DNA from: Telopea speciosissima
Lineage: Eukaryota; Streptophyta; Magnoliopsida; Proteales; Proteaceae
DNA length: 64,000 bases
Reading direction: 5' to 3'
NCBI RefSeq assembly: GCF_018873765.1
Contig: NC_057918.1
Span: 65,846,871-65,910,870, forward strand
The translations under genes and the position numbers were made by a program. The notes under the pieces are model-generated. The model was not told the origin of the DNA and did no database searches. It was given only the letters and a program-made list of their open reading frames with translations. How positions within the stretch are numbered: the stretch's first letter is position 1; each line of letters opens with the position of its first letter. This document shows, in pieces, positions 11,876-24,500 of this stretch.

Positions 11876-13069
11876 AATGATGCTCTGCACCGACCACAGT
11901 CTCGTGGACTCTTAATTTACTCTCCACAATTAGGTTCTAAACTAAAAACCTTCAAGAACATAAATGATTGTGTGCAGACATAGGAGAAGACTGATTGTGG
12001 TGAAACAAGAACTTAGAAGATAATAGGCAACATGGAACTTAGGACTGGAACCATAGGCTATTAAGCTACAACTAGGTAATTGCTTGGTTGAGTCTTAAGA
12101 AAGTCATAGATGGGCAGTTATATACTATAATTCATAAATAATAATGAATCAATCATAACCAACCACAATTATCAACAATGATTTAAACAAGAGAGGAATT
12201 AAGCAAATACATAGAGCTATATATAAGATTAATTACAAATATCTAATTGTTCCAAATCTTCCTGGAAGGCAACCATATCCTTCTCATTTCAACATTTATG
12301 ATTTCATCTATTCCAACAAAAACATATGACTCCATCCTACTCAATCAAAAGATATCAATCTAAACACTATAATTGTTCCAGATTCTCTGTTTGAGCATAA
12401 TTGTGCCTTTCCCAACTCAAAATGGAAGATCCCATTTGTTCCAACTCAAAACATTTGATTCTGTCAATCTCAGATTAAATATACAAGTCCACCATTCCTA
12501 AAGGTTCCCAATTGTTCCAAACAAACTGATCAAAAGAAAAAAAAATTAAAAAAATTAAAAAACAAAAAAAAAATGAGAAAAGGGAAAACTAAAGGAAAAG
12601 TAAAAGAGCTTCACAAATATCCATCATAAGACAAGAAACTAGAAGAACTGATCCGAGATAACTTCAATTTGTTGAGAGAAAGCTGGGCTAGTCGTTTGCA
12701 CCATCGTGACCACGAAAGGTGTTGATGTCATCTACCCCTCTCTCGATGCCCTCTTGGCACTGAGTCTAGTCGGAGAGTTGCTTCGTGACCTCATCAAAGC
12801 CATCCACCACTTGCAGGTTCAGCCGCCTGATGGCCGTCAGAATGTCACTACCTCCCCTTGGTGCACCTGAAGATCCTGCTCTAAATGGTCAAGAGCCCAT
12901 GGACTCCACATCATCATCGCTGTCATCCTCCTCATTTTTGGCCCCTCTACCATCCACGTACCGAACTTGCTCCCCTGCACTATTATAATCTTTATACAGA
13001 TTCATCTTCCGTAGTGCTGAGATTGGCCCCGAATACCCTTGGGCATGCCTATCCTTGGCCTTGTTTGAC
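11876..13069. other. non-coding internal region of the Gypsy-like element
   Basis: AT-rich, with an A-rich tract at 12,536-12,572. Frames at 12,785-13,094 are short and unsupported. No gene is seen. Confidence 0.5.
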
Positions 13070-13425
13070 CCTGAGTACCACTCATGAGTGTTAGATGGAG
13101 ATTTTGGTCTCAGCCCTGAGCGATCCTTGGGAGAGCGGCTTGGATCTTACTTGTGCCTGAGTACTACTCAGGATTTTCAGATGGAGATCTCGGTATCGGC
13201 CCTGAGTATCCTCATGAGAGCTGATTCTTAAATCTTGCCTGACCCCGAGTACTGCTTAAGAGTGTTAGATGGAGATTTTGGTATTGGTCCTGGGTGTACC
13301 TCAGGAGAGCTAATTCTTAAATCTTGCCTGACCAATGAGCATCACTTAGGTGAGTCGATCGAGTTTGAGCATCGGCCCCATGCGTCCCTTTGGGAGTGCT
13401 ATTCTTAGAACTCATTACTGACCGT
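13070..13425. repeat. tandem repeat, about 89-bp unit, four copies
   Basis: Units start near 13,070, 13,158, 13,246 and 13,336. Each has a GAGTACTACTCA-like head, GTTAGATGGAGATTTTGGT, then CTCATGAGAGCTGATTCTTAA or similar. They are diverged and non-coding. Confidence 0.7.
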
Positions 13426-13555
13426 ACTGGAAGTACTGGGAGTGGTCTTGAGTGCTCTAGAGTGAGCCTATGGCACTCGTGTCACTTGGGAGTGCCATTC
13501 CTAGGACTTGTCGGTAACCCTACCTGAATTGTTGGAAATGACTTGGTATATGGAC

Positions 13556-14132
13556 CTAGCCCATGGACCTTATCCTGTAAGATCCCAGATGTGCACCTAA
13601 ATTTTGGAGGGAACTTGGAAAAATCTTCGTTCTCCTTGAACCTGTCATTGGAGAGGACCTTAAACAAACTCTGCTTCTCATCTGGATGTAAACACTTGTC
13701 GTAATGACTGCCTGGGGGATAGTATACCCTCGCACTCTCTGAGGATATATATCAAGGAGAGCCCCCAACTTCGCTGTTGTAAAGCCAATGACTACTCCCT
13801 TTACATAGGAAGTCAACCTGGAGCCGTCGTCATCCTCCTTAAGCAGCACCAAATTTGAGTAAAATTCCCTGACCAGTGTGGGATAATAGAGTTCTGGTGG
13901 GATCAACATGCTACTCCACCTCAACCTATCGAACCTGGCACCCACCTTGTATGCCAGTAGTTCTTCCACTGTCACATCTCTCTCTACTAGGATCTTTTAT
14001 TGAATAAATGTTCTCGGAAGATCCCCTCGGTCTTTTTGAAGTGAACCATCTCACATTGTAGGCTATGGGAATGGCTGGTACTATGGCAAGATCCCTCTTT
14101 ATTTTGGGAACCATGATCGTTTTCCTACACAT
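13556..14132 (-). pseudogene. retroelement ORF, 'putative plant transposon protein' domain, frameshifted
   Basis: Frame 13,556-13,975 reads a gag-side domain common in plant Ty3/Gypsy elements of the Ogre/Tat type: YYPTLVREFYSNL, then SYVKGVVIGFTTAKLGALL. Frame 13,926-14,132, one register away, carries its upstream part (AIPIAYNVRWFTSK). The two overlap around 13,930-14,020, where a frameshift must have occurred. The ORF opposes the LTR element that contains it, so it is more likely a nested or captured piece than that element's own gene. Its molecular role is unknown. Confidence 0.55.
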
Positions 14133-14486
14133 AAGACATCACCAAAGAAGGGTAACCAATATGAGCCAAATTGGGATAAATGATATATGATTGGCAAATA
14201 AAATTATAGAAGTGAAATGTCTACGAAATATGGAAACTGTACTATGACAAGAGCATATAAGGGAAAATGAGACATAATAAGCATAGGAAGATGATTGGAG
14301 TGAAGAGAAATGAATAAGATCAATGCACATGTAAAATCTATGTGAGATCCCCAGTGCATGGATGTGAATAATGAGATCAATGTGAATAACATGTGCTTTT
14401 GGCTACTTTACATCCCAACCAATACCAAACGAGCAAGTTATTGGATGAAAATACCCCAACAAGAGACAAGAATTATTTATCTGAGG
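14133..14486. other. non-coding internal sequence
   Basis: AT-rich with no gene. It ends where similarity to 6,529 onward begins. Confidence 0.4.
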
Positions 14487-15840
14487 AAAAGAGGAAAGAT
14501 TCCAAGGATTTTATCAACAATCATGTATACAAGAGAATGTGCTTGAAGATAAGACAATGTGATAATTTTCTATGAGATTTTATGGCATGCAAAAGAATTA
14601 AATTTGAACTTGAAGAGTTTCCCCAAAATATTGTGAATTGAAGATTTTACCACAACCAAAATCGGGACATAATCCAAGTAAAATTCAACTAAACATGACA
14701 AACTTAGCAACAATCTCTAAAATTCTTGCAAAGACTTGAAAATTTATAAAAGATGCAATAATCAAACAAGGATCCAACAACTTAGTGCCATCGATCAAAT
14801 AGGGCTTAATTTACACCCAAAAACCCTAGTCCCAATCGGTTTGGCATGGATTTGGTGTACATGGCTATGGGATTACAAGCAAAATCAAGACTTGATCACG
14901 ACTTGAAATGATTCATCCCAAATCCAAGAAAAGATAAAGTAGGAATGGGAAGAAAGTCATATCTCGAACAAGTAAGAGTTGAACTTTGAGGCTTAAGATT
15001 ACAAGAAAACCACCCAAGGGAAGCTTGAACAGAAGTCCCTGTAGAGTTTTTTTTTTCTCCCTGCGGTTATATCCCTTCTTTAGAGCCAAAAGTGAGTTTT
15101 AAAACTCGCGGCTCTGTTTTGTTAAAATTCTGTGAACAGACGAACGAACGGATCCACATTCATGTGTTCGTCCGTAGATCCATTTGACTTAAACCCTCTC
15201 GGCCATTAAGACTTTTGAGATCGGACGAACGAGCAGATTTGCATTCCACATCCGCCCGTTAGTCCGCTCTCCCTATTTTTGCGGAGGAGCCACGAACGGA
15301 CCCAGAGTACAGACACCGCTCGTGAGTCCACCCGATTTCTTTTAAGATTTTGAGCTTGTTTTGGAGACCTTTGACCACACTTATATGTAACGATTATGTG
15401 CATATACCCTAGATCGGACACCCCTGTTGTGTGACTCATTTGTATGGACCACTTAAGTCTAGTTAATACCTTGAAATTGAAAGAGGTTAGGACTTATACC
15501 CGACCGAGCTAGCCAATTAGAAATGGCAGGCATTGGTGACCGCTGTGACTCCCCTATTACATAAAAGGAGAAGAGTTACCCTTGAGGATGAAGACCTTAA
15601 ACCCTGTGAATATAAATACCCAAACCTTATGGATAGGGAAACCTAAACCTATGCGGGTAGAGACCCTTAATGGGGTACGTAGAATCTAAACCTGTGGGTA
15701 GGTACTAAGAAAGGAAAGTAATAGGCTGGTTTGGGCTAGTTTAATTGATTGAGCTATAAAGGTCTCGTGTATTTGGAAGTCAGTCATAACATCTCGAGCT
15801 AGTGACGACTTTATTTGAACTTTACTTGGTCCATCCAAAC
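14487..15840 (+). repeat. Gypsy-like internal region, unit 2, direct part
   Basis: Direct repeat of 6,529-7,882 with only scattered substitutions by eye, for example across 14,496-14,680 against 6,541-6,725. It ends at GGTCCATCCAAAC, exactly where the inverted segment starts. Confidence 0.85.
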
Positions 15841-17935
15841 AGAAGGGAGAGGGCCATAATGGCTTACCAACCTCAAGGAAATGATATTCCACGTTGAGGC
15901 TCCAAGAAGCAAGATCCTCAAGCCTCCCTATCAAGCTCCTCCACACCTCTTCTCTCTTCTCTTCTTCCTCCACGTGTTAGGCTTGGTGAGAATAGTAAAG
16001 AGAAGTAAATGCTCTTAGCTCTATTTCAGGCAAGTGATGCTTTAGGGTCCATTTGGTTGGGTACTAATAGAATAAAAACCCATTTGTAAGTTCAACTAGT
16101 CAAATCTGTCAAGTAGGTTAAATGGGTCGGTCTAAGTTAAATGGGTCATTAAACCATATGGGTTATGAGAGCTAAATGGGTCGACCCACTAGTTCTAAAT
16201 AGGAAAGAAGTTTATTAAAGGGGTGGGGTCCACATAATATGGGGTCATAAATCCTTCACATGCTTCCCAAGACAAGTGGGACCCACAAATAAAATATTTC
16301 CTACATAATTAAAATAGCCCGGGTGGTCCAAACCTTAACCCGCACTTCGAGGACATCGAAGGGAAGGGTAAATAAATACATTAAGGGTTAGAACTTACTT
16401 CTCTATTGTCACGGTGCGTCACCCATGACCCCGAATAGTTTCCTCTACAGGCAAACCCGTATCATGATCAATAATTTTGTAGCTGGGTTTGACCGTCATC
16501 AAGAATAGGTCACCTGCATACATGGCAGCGGTATCTACACGTCGTGAGGGAGAAATAATAATTAATTATGATCCGGGGTGCGGGTATAACATCCTCCCCA
16601 CCTTACAAGAAATTTCGTCCCCAAAATTTGAGGCAACTAGGGTCTCAAGGGATAAGGGCTGTTGAATAACAACATCCCAAGTCACCTACATCTTAAACAA
16701 AGTTAAAAGTCGGGTCAAGATGAGGCAGTGCCTACATGGCACAACAAGTCAAAATCTACAATTCCCCTTTTTCCTTATAGGGTCACATTACCACAGGGGT
16801 GTGGTTCACAATAACCCTAGGTTCCATTGGGTTAAGGGTCAGTTGTTACAACATTCCAGAGGTAACATAAGGCTTTACATACTAAACTAAGCCACAAAGA
16901 ACAAAAGTTCCCTAGGTCTTCCAGATTAGGTGATACCACTCTGGCCTTCACTACTCTGGTCATTCTTGGGTTACCGGACTTAACTTGTCCATTTCCCAAC
17001 ATAGGGTTCACATTCTGAAGGCTTTCACATCTGGTTATCTCATTACCTAACCCAACTTTAGAATGATTTGAAATATTGATGGAATCTCCTATTGTTCACT
17101 CCCAGTACGGAGGGAACGCATTTGGTGATCCATTACCCCATTCATATCTATCGTTGGAGAAGATCTTGTTACATCCTTCAGTTTCAGCTTTCACAACCTT
17201 TAAACCTACTACACAGTTATCCCACAGGGAAAAATCCATTATGGTTCTCTTTCGAGAAGCAACAACCTTCTAATAGTTTTGGTCCAAGTCAATTCATTAA
17301 GTTGGTCTCAATAATTTAACCTACCCGGTCATTAAATTCATTATTCATTACCCTAAAGTTTGATCAACCAAGGTCGGGGCTCCAACTAGTTGCACAGCAA
17401 GGTCGAGGTAAGATCATACTTGTATTACATAGGTTATCGGCCATTAGGACAGCATCAGATGCAAGCACGGTTGTAGGCAGGGCCTTGCATCCACCCTTGC
17501 ATTCGATCATGGCATGACACAAATTTTGAAGGTGTTCTTTAACCCAATTTGTCCCACTTGGATCTTTAAGTCCCAAGGACAAGGGAAGGGTGTCCTAGGG
17601 TCCACTAGGGCCTGGTTATATCATTAAATTCATTGGGCTTAGAGAACTCAAGGGATTGAACTCTTAAAGGTCATGTTCTAGGGTTTTGAGTAATGAAACC
17701 CAAACTCCTAGTCACACAAGTCCAAGGTTCTATGGGATATCTATATATATGTATATATTTTTATTTTCACACCAATACATAGGCATAAATTTAATAATTA
17801 CATTCATATCCCTATGGACGTATCTGTCATCTAGGTCAATCCATAAGAACAAGAAGTTCTCAGGTACGATTCGCTAAGTCTTTTTTTTTTTTTGGAAAGC
17901 CAAATCACGGTGTAGGACTTTCTCTATGAGCCTAA
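15841..17935 (-). repeat. inverted segment: Gypsy-like internal end, polypurine tract and LTR start
   Basis: This 2,095-base stretch is the reverse complement of 7,883-9,985. The LTR start appears as GGGTATAACA ending at about 16,590, followed by the reversed polypurine tract CCTCCCCACCTT. The same small frame is read on the minus strand at 17,364-17,582 and on the plus strand at 8,248-8,460 (both contain KDPSGTNWVKEHLQNLCHA). Flanking sequence on both sides stays in direct orientation, so this is an inversion in place, not an extra copy. Confidence 0.85.
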
Positions 17936-19816
17936 GGTTTTGGGGTTGGGAGATGGGAGAGAATCGATCTAGGATTTACTTTGGAACCCAAAAAAAAATT
18001 GATGGGAACTCATGACCTCGATTTTGTGGAGCTATTTGACTCCATTGGTTAACCTCAAAGCTCCCAATCCCATCCCCATCGATAGACAAAAAGTTTCTAT
18101 CCTATTATGCTCTAAATGAAGTTCTCTTGCTTTCCCCCTCTTGAATCCTTGGAATACATAGACCTAATGAGGTCTTATGATCTTAATGGACCAAGGAGGA
18201 AGCTCCCTTGGTGTTCCCTTTCCTTCAATCCACTTGGGAATGGAAGCCTTGGTGAATAACCCTTTAATTTTGAGATTTGGAGACCTGCGGTTTTACCTGC
18301 GGTTTCAAGACCTACGAGAAACCGCCCTTGCAACCACCCTGAGACCATCCTCTTAAGAAGCTCTCTGTTAAAGTCAATTTTACCTGCGGTTTCATATCTG
18401 AGGTAAAACCACACATAAAACCGCACCTAGTAGAACCCTTCCTAAGCCCCTGTTAAGGTTGGTTTTACATTTGGTTTTAAGTTTGGGCATGAAACCACCT
18501 ATAAAACCACCCTACCTTTAAAATCTACAACTTAGGTAATTTGTGGGGGGACCTTTTGGGAATCCTCCCCTTTGACATAATTAACCCTATTTTCGCTCTT
18601 TCACTAGGTTTAATCTCCTTTTTGCAACGTGCTACTTAATCGCGACGATATCTCATAACTTCGGGATATAACACCTAAGGTGAGTGGGTTTGGTTTGTTT
18701 GGGCTTGCTATTATTAATTGCATATGTACCATGCTATTAGTATATTTTATTAAGCATGATTGTGTATTTTGCATACTTTATTAAATGATTGATATGATGA
18801 TGTTGTGGTTGCTTTCCATTCTTTATTGGGTTACCGTGTTGGTGAATGCCGGTGCCGGAACCCCAGAATACATATATAATACCTTTGATTGAATGTCATA
18901 TTGAACTGTATGCACCATGCCGTGCTGGTACCCGGGTGCTAAACCAGATGAAAAGTTGATGGGCCCGGAATACCTCTCGGGACGATAGGACTTGCATGCA
19001 GTATATCTACGGTTAGGACTTGGTACCCTTATGCTACGACCCTTACCAACAGGGATTTAGGTGTTGGATAACCAGAGTCCGGATTCTGTGGTGTGAGAGA
19101 GAGCCAGTCATGGTAGTGATGGTTATCAAGGGGTTTGCCACTGGGATGTTTTGGTGGCATTATCCGGCGTAGGCCCCCATGTGACAATTGAGGTTTCATT
19201 GTGGTGATGATAGAAGTGACCCACAGTGTTACCCGAGTTGTCACAGTAGCATATACCTTTGACTTAGTTGTGATGATAAGTGAAAAATTTATTTAACATA
19301 TGCATGCATCATTGGACTATGTGATCTGTGTGTTGTGCATCCCCATCCCCTCACTGGCTCAATGGAGCTAACCCTCTCGTGTACACACTTTTTAGATTAT
19401 GTTACAGGTGGCGGAGGAACACGGCGATCAATGTTCTCGAGATGATTTTGCCTACAGGGCATACTTATGGTTGGGACTTGGTCCCCTTTTATATTTTGAC
19501 TTTTGGGGCCTTGTGCCTTTGTAATAATATTGTCTGCTTACACTATATAATTTATGTAGAAACTTTAAACTATATGTATCACTTAGTAGTTTTGGCATGA
19601 AACAACTATCATGGTAAACACTTCTGCTTGTATTTCTGAATTTTCAAAAAATATAATATTTCCTCCGTGCTCTAATATTACTGTGTCGTTAATATTAGTT
19701 CTGACTATGTATTGGGACACTGCATCTGTGATCCTGGTAGTGGTTCAGATGACACGTGTCGTCCTAGTCATACCTTTTTACTATATTTTATCCCTTGTCG
19801 GGATGGGGGTGTGACA
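17936..19816 (+). repeat. Gypsy-like LTR, unit 2, direct 3' part
   Basis: Direct repeat of 9,993-11,860, ending GGGGGTGTGACA at 19,816. Its 5' part is detached and inverted at 15,841-16,590. The next base is inside the Copia RNase H coding region. Confidence 0.85.
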
Positions 19817-19817
19817 G

Positions 19818-22800
19818 AAAGTGTGAAGATATAGCCTGTCGTAGATCTCCTTCTGTCGAGATCACCAGCAAAGTCAGAATCCACGAAGCCAAGAACTAAG
19901 GAGCTTGACTCACTCCCTTTGCCAAAGACTAGACCAACATCTCCAGTACCTTTGAGATACCTAAGTATCCACTTCACTGCTTCCCAACGTACCTTCCCTA
20001 GATTAGCCATATACCTGCTCACAATACTGACAGCCTGGGCTATATCCGGTCGAGTACAAACCATAGCATACATAATGCTACCAACAGCACTAGAATATGG
20101 AACTCGTGACATGTAATCCACCTCCTTCTCAGTTTGAGGCGACATCGAAACTGAGAGTTTGAAATGCGGCGCCAAAGGAGTACTCACCGACTTGTAAGCC
20201 TGTATATTGAATCGTTCAAGTACTTTCTCAATGTATCTCTTTTGAGATAAGTACACCTTTCCTACTTCTCTGTGGATCTCCATCCCTAAAATCTTCTTGG
20301 CCGCACCTAAATCTTTCATATCAAATTCCACATTCAGCATCCTCTTTAAAGTGTCTATTTCAGACTTGCTCTTTGCAGCAATGAGCATGTCATCCACATA
20401 AAGCAACAAGTAGATGCGAGAACCATCAGATAATTTCCTGTGATACACACAGCTATCAAAAGCACTTCTGGAATAGCCATTCCCAGTCATAAAAGCATCA
20501 AACCGCTTGTACCATTGTCTTGGGGACTGTTTTAAACCGTACAGAGATTTCTTCAATCGACAAACGTGGTCTTCCTTTCCTTCAACAATGAACCCCTCTG
20601 GCTGACTCATGTAGATTGTCTCCTTAAGCTCACCATGCAGAAACGCCGTCTTGACATCGAGCTGTTGAAGCTCTAAGTCAAACGGAGCAACAATGGCAAG
20701 CAACACGCGAATGGAGCTATGCTTTACAACTGGAGAGAAGATCTCATTGTAGTCGACTCCCTCCTTTTGACTATAACCCTTAGCAAGTAAGCGTGCCTTG
20801 AATCTAGCATCTTCAACCCCTGGAATTCCTTCTTTCTTCCTGAATACCCATTTGCAGCCAATAATCCTCCTTTCCTTTGGTAGTTTTACCAAGTCCCATG
20901 TCTGATTTTTATGAAGAGACTCAATCTCTTCAGTCATGGTCAGATGCCATTGAGCAGATTCATTACTAGTAGTAGCCTCTGTATAGGTGGATGGTTCTAG
21001 ATCCTTGATCTCTTCCGCTGCAGTAGCCAGCGCATATGCAACCAGATTTGAAAACCCATATTTCTGGGGAGGTCTAACCTGCCTCCTTTCTCTTCCTGTT
21101 GCAATACTGTACTGCTGCTGAACCTCCGCTACTACTTCATTATCATTTTCTTGATCTGCTTCATCTTCTAACTCAGAATGGTTTTGAGTAGCTTGATCCT
21201 GTGTTTGTGAAGTCTCCACCTGAAACTCCACCTTCTCGTTGATAGTCTCTTGTTTTCCTGTAGACTCAACAGAAACCTCTCTAGGATCAAGCATAGATGA
21301 CTCATCAAAGGTAACATCCCTACTAATTATAAACTTGGGTGATTTGGGATCAAGACCCCATAATCTATATCCCTTTACCCCACTAGCATATCCCATAAAC
21401 AAACACTTTTTGGCCCTCGGCTCAAGTTTTCCATCATTAACATGGTAATATGCAGGACAACCAAATATTTTTAAATCTGAATAATCAGAGGGTTTACCTG
21501 ACCATACCTCATTCGGAGTCTTAAACTCAGTTCTGTGTCTCAAGCTTCCTTCATCCGAGCAAAAACTATTGAACTCTTTATTGCAGAATTCTAAGCCATT
21601 GTCAGTTCTAAGACATTTGATTTTCTTCCCAGTCTGGTTTTCAATCAGTGTCTTCCAATCCTTGAAAGTTTTGAAGGCGTCACTCTTCAGCTTTAGGAAA
21701 TACACCCAAACCTTTCTGGAGAAATCATCAATGAAAGTCAAAAGATACTATTTTCCACCTTTCGATGGAACCTTGGATGGACCCCAAAGATCTGAATGTA
21801 TATAATCCAAAGTACTCTGAGTTGTGTGACTCGCCGTGCCAAAACTCACTCGATGTTGTTTTCCAAAGACACAATGCTCACAAAACTCAAGTGCGCCAAT
21901 CTTCTCTCCTCTGAGTAAATTTCAGTTGCTTAACAGAGTCATTCCTCGTTCACTCATGTGACCCAATCGCATGTGCCACAATCTTGTAGTATCGACATCT
22001 GAATGCTTGGAGGATGACACACTAGCAAAACCTAGAATAGTACTGCCTAACAAAACATAAAGGCCATTAACCAGTTTGGCCTTTAGTATCACCAGTGAGC
22101 CCTTAGCAACTTTGAGAATTCTATCTTCACCCGAGTATCGATACCCGAGTGAATCCAATGTACTAAGAGAGATCAAGTTCTTCTTCAAATCTGGAACATG
22201 TTGAACATCAGTTAAGGTCCTAACTGCCCCATCATGACAACGGACACGAATAGAACCAATGCCAGTAACATTACATGCTGCATTGTTCCCCATCAGGACA
22301 ATGCCACGCTTCGTCTCATAGGATGAAAACCATTCTCTATTATAGCACATGTGGAAAGTACAACATGAGTCCATAATCCAGTCATCCTTCCGACTATCAC
22401 TTGAACTAGAGGCCGTGAGAACATAATCACCATTATCGGATATGTGACCTTCCTCAATAGTAGAAGCACTTGGAGTCTCTTTCTAAGATTTCTTTCCTTT
22501 CTTTTCCAGAGCTGGACACTCATTCTTGTAGTGTCCCTTCTTATGACATTAGCAACATTCAACTTGACTCTTATCAGCGCCTCTAGACTGAGACCGTCCT
22601 TTGGACTTGCCTTTTCCTTTTCCGAAATCCTTTTTCATAGGCCGTCCTCTCACGGACAAACCATCTCCCTGATCTTCCTTTTCCTTGCCTTTCAACTTTG
22701 TTCTCATCTCAGCAGAATTCAAAGAGGACTTTACGTCTTCTAGACTAATGGATTCCCTTCCATACAACATCGAATTAACAAAGTTATCATAAGACGCCGG

Positions 22801-23250
22801 CAAAGAACACAACAATACCAGGGCTAAATCTTCATCATCTGTCTTTATCCCAGAGTTTGTCATATCCATAACAATTTTATTGAACTCATCCAGATGCTCA
22901 TATAAAGACTTACCTTCCCTCATCTTCAGGATGAACAAACGCTGCTTCAAATACAAATGAGTAGTGAGGGACTTCTTTATATAAATTGCTTCGAGTTTCT
23001 CCCAAAGCTTGGCAGCCGTTTTCTCAGTACCGACTTCACACAGCACTTCATCTGACAGGGACAGCATGATTGCACTATGTGCCTTCTCCTCTGTACTTAC
23101 CTTATCAGCTGCTGATGTACCCTCTGGAAATGAACCATCCAAAGCATATTCAGAGCTCTCACGTCGCAGCAAAGCCAACATCTTGATTCTCCAAAGGCCG
23201 CAGTTATTCCGCCCAGCAAACGCTGCAACTTCGAACTTCATAGATGCCAT
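19818..23250 (-). pseudogene. Copia gag-pol polyprotein, truncated and disrupted
   Basis: One reading frame runs from the ATG at 23,250 to 19,818, broken by stops at 22,549-22,551, 22,483-22,485, 21,922-21,924 and 21,748-21,750. In order: gag (233 codons, with a basic tail), a CCHC zinc knuckle (CHKKGHYKNEC, first part interrupted by a stop), protease remnant (MDSCCTFHM), gag-pre-integrase (LWHMRLGHMSERG), integrase core (TFIDDFSRKVW, RTDNGLEF), reverse transcriptase (KARLLAKGYSQ, LLLYVDDMLIAAK) and RNase H start (DLDRRRSTTGYIFT). About 50 integrase codons around the third catalytic acidic residue are missing between FCSDEG and TPNEVWSG. RNase H ends abruptly at the Gypsy-like LTR end. The element is inactive; it resembles Tnt1/Tork-like Copia polyproteins. 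Confidence 0.9.
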
Positions 23251-23276
23251 CGATCAAAGAACCCTATAAACCCTAG

Positions 23277-23288
23277 GCTCTGATACCA
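23277..23288 (-). promoter_or_regulatory. Copia primer-binding site, initiator tRNA-Met type
   Basis: Minus strand TGGTATCAGAGC, two bases inside the LTR end at 23,291. The gag ATG lies 27 bases further on. It fixes the minus-strand orientation of the Copia element. Confidence 0.85.
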
Positions 23289-23290
23289 CT

Positions 23291-23490
23291 TGTTGAAGTT
23301 GAATCGCACAAGATGGCCAAATATGGGATCGAAGAGGAAAAATAACAAGCAAGACAATCGTAAACACACAAGATTTACGTGGTTCGATTTCGCGAGAAAC
23401 CTACGTCCACGGGAAGTGCAGCGGCGAACTTTTCACTAAACAAAATGAAGATACAAGTTTTCGTCTAACCCTAGAATGAGAAAAAATGCC
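23291..23490 (-). repeat. Copia LTR segment, right (5' LTR), lacking U3
   Basis: Two hundred bases matching 6,314-6,513. Similarity stops at AAAAAATGCC; beyond it the sequence is retroelement X rather than the TATA region found in the left copy. The promoter of this 5' LTR is therefore gone. Confidence 0.7.
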
Positions 23491-24500
23491 CTCTGCGTCA
23501 CGAACTAAATCTCAACCTTTTCTCCCTTCGGGAAGTGCCACAAAATATGTCGGGTCGGGTCAGATCCACATCACACTGGGATCCTTGGAATACAAGACAT
23601 ACTCAACATCCCCCACGGCGCCGGGGTGTCCTCCACAGCACCGTGGAGGACCTATCCGGGGCCAAGTGTGTGGGGCACCCCCTATAAATAGGAGGGTCCC
23701 CCTCCCCTCATTTCATGAATTGGAAGCCTAGGGAGACCCTCGCAATTCAATTTTTGCCCTCTTTCCAGCCTTTGTGAGTGAGTTTCGAGCAGTGTTCTGA
23801 GTTGTGGGTAGATCCATCACTAGAGCGAAGAGCGATCCCATCCCAGTCAATTCGTTATTCCGTCTGTATACGGATAATGAAAGTTCCTTTTTTTATAACC
23901 GTTATTCTGTCTGCTTACAGGTAACGAAAGTTCCTTTTTATTAGCTGTTATTCTATCCGCTTATAGATAACGAAAGACACAACCGAAGAGTCGTTACCCT
24001 ATTCAAGAAACCAGTATTGGTCCATTCGTCCGTCTCCCCCTGAGCCAAGGGACAGTCAAGATCTGAGGTATACCCCTATGAAGGTATAATCATTGCATTT
24101 TTGTTGTTACAATGTAGTCTTTTGTGTTTTCCCGTTTTAATGTATGTAGTGTAAATAGAATGTACATTATATAGTCATACATTATGAAGAGAGAATATTC
24201 GCCCTTTCAGCATCTATAACAGAAAAATCGGTTCTTGCCGGGCAAGATGGGTGCCTAACACCTTTCCATGCTTGTAACCTGACCCCTTACCCGAATCTCT
24301 GACTAGACCATATGGAATCATGTAGCCCGTTTCCGTTCATAACGGATAGGGCTACACCCATTGGGTCCTAGGCCCTAACCCTAGGTGGCAACTCGTCATT
24401 TTATTTTAATATTTTTAGAAGTATGACCCTTACCCTATGATAATGTATCAAAATGATACCCCCACAATAAGAGACCGATAGTCTGTCGCCAATAAGGCTG
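23491..24500 (+). mobile_element. retroelement X: LTR promoter region and leader
   Basis: A TATA box (CCCCCTATAAATAGGAGG, TATAAATA at 23,683-23,690) sits in a GC-rich stretch with CACGGCGCCG and CAGCACCGTGG palindromes. Downstream are three 47-bp repeats (23,853-23,975) and, at about 24,236-24,390, the block GGGCAAGATGGGTGCCTAACACC...GGTGGCAACTCG. In Ogre/Tat-type Ty3/Gypsy elements a similar block precedes the primer-binding region. No coding sequence is seen. Confidence 0.5.
23853..23975. repeat. three 47-bp tandem repeats
   Basis: Units start at 23,853, 23,900 and 23,946 with CGTTATTCCGTCTG and close with GATAACGAAAGTTCC or close variants. They lie downstream of the TATA box, so they would be in the R/U5 leader. 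Confidence 0.75.
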
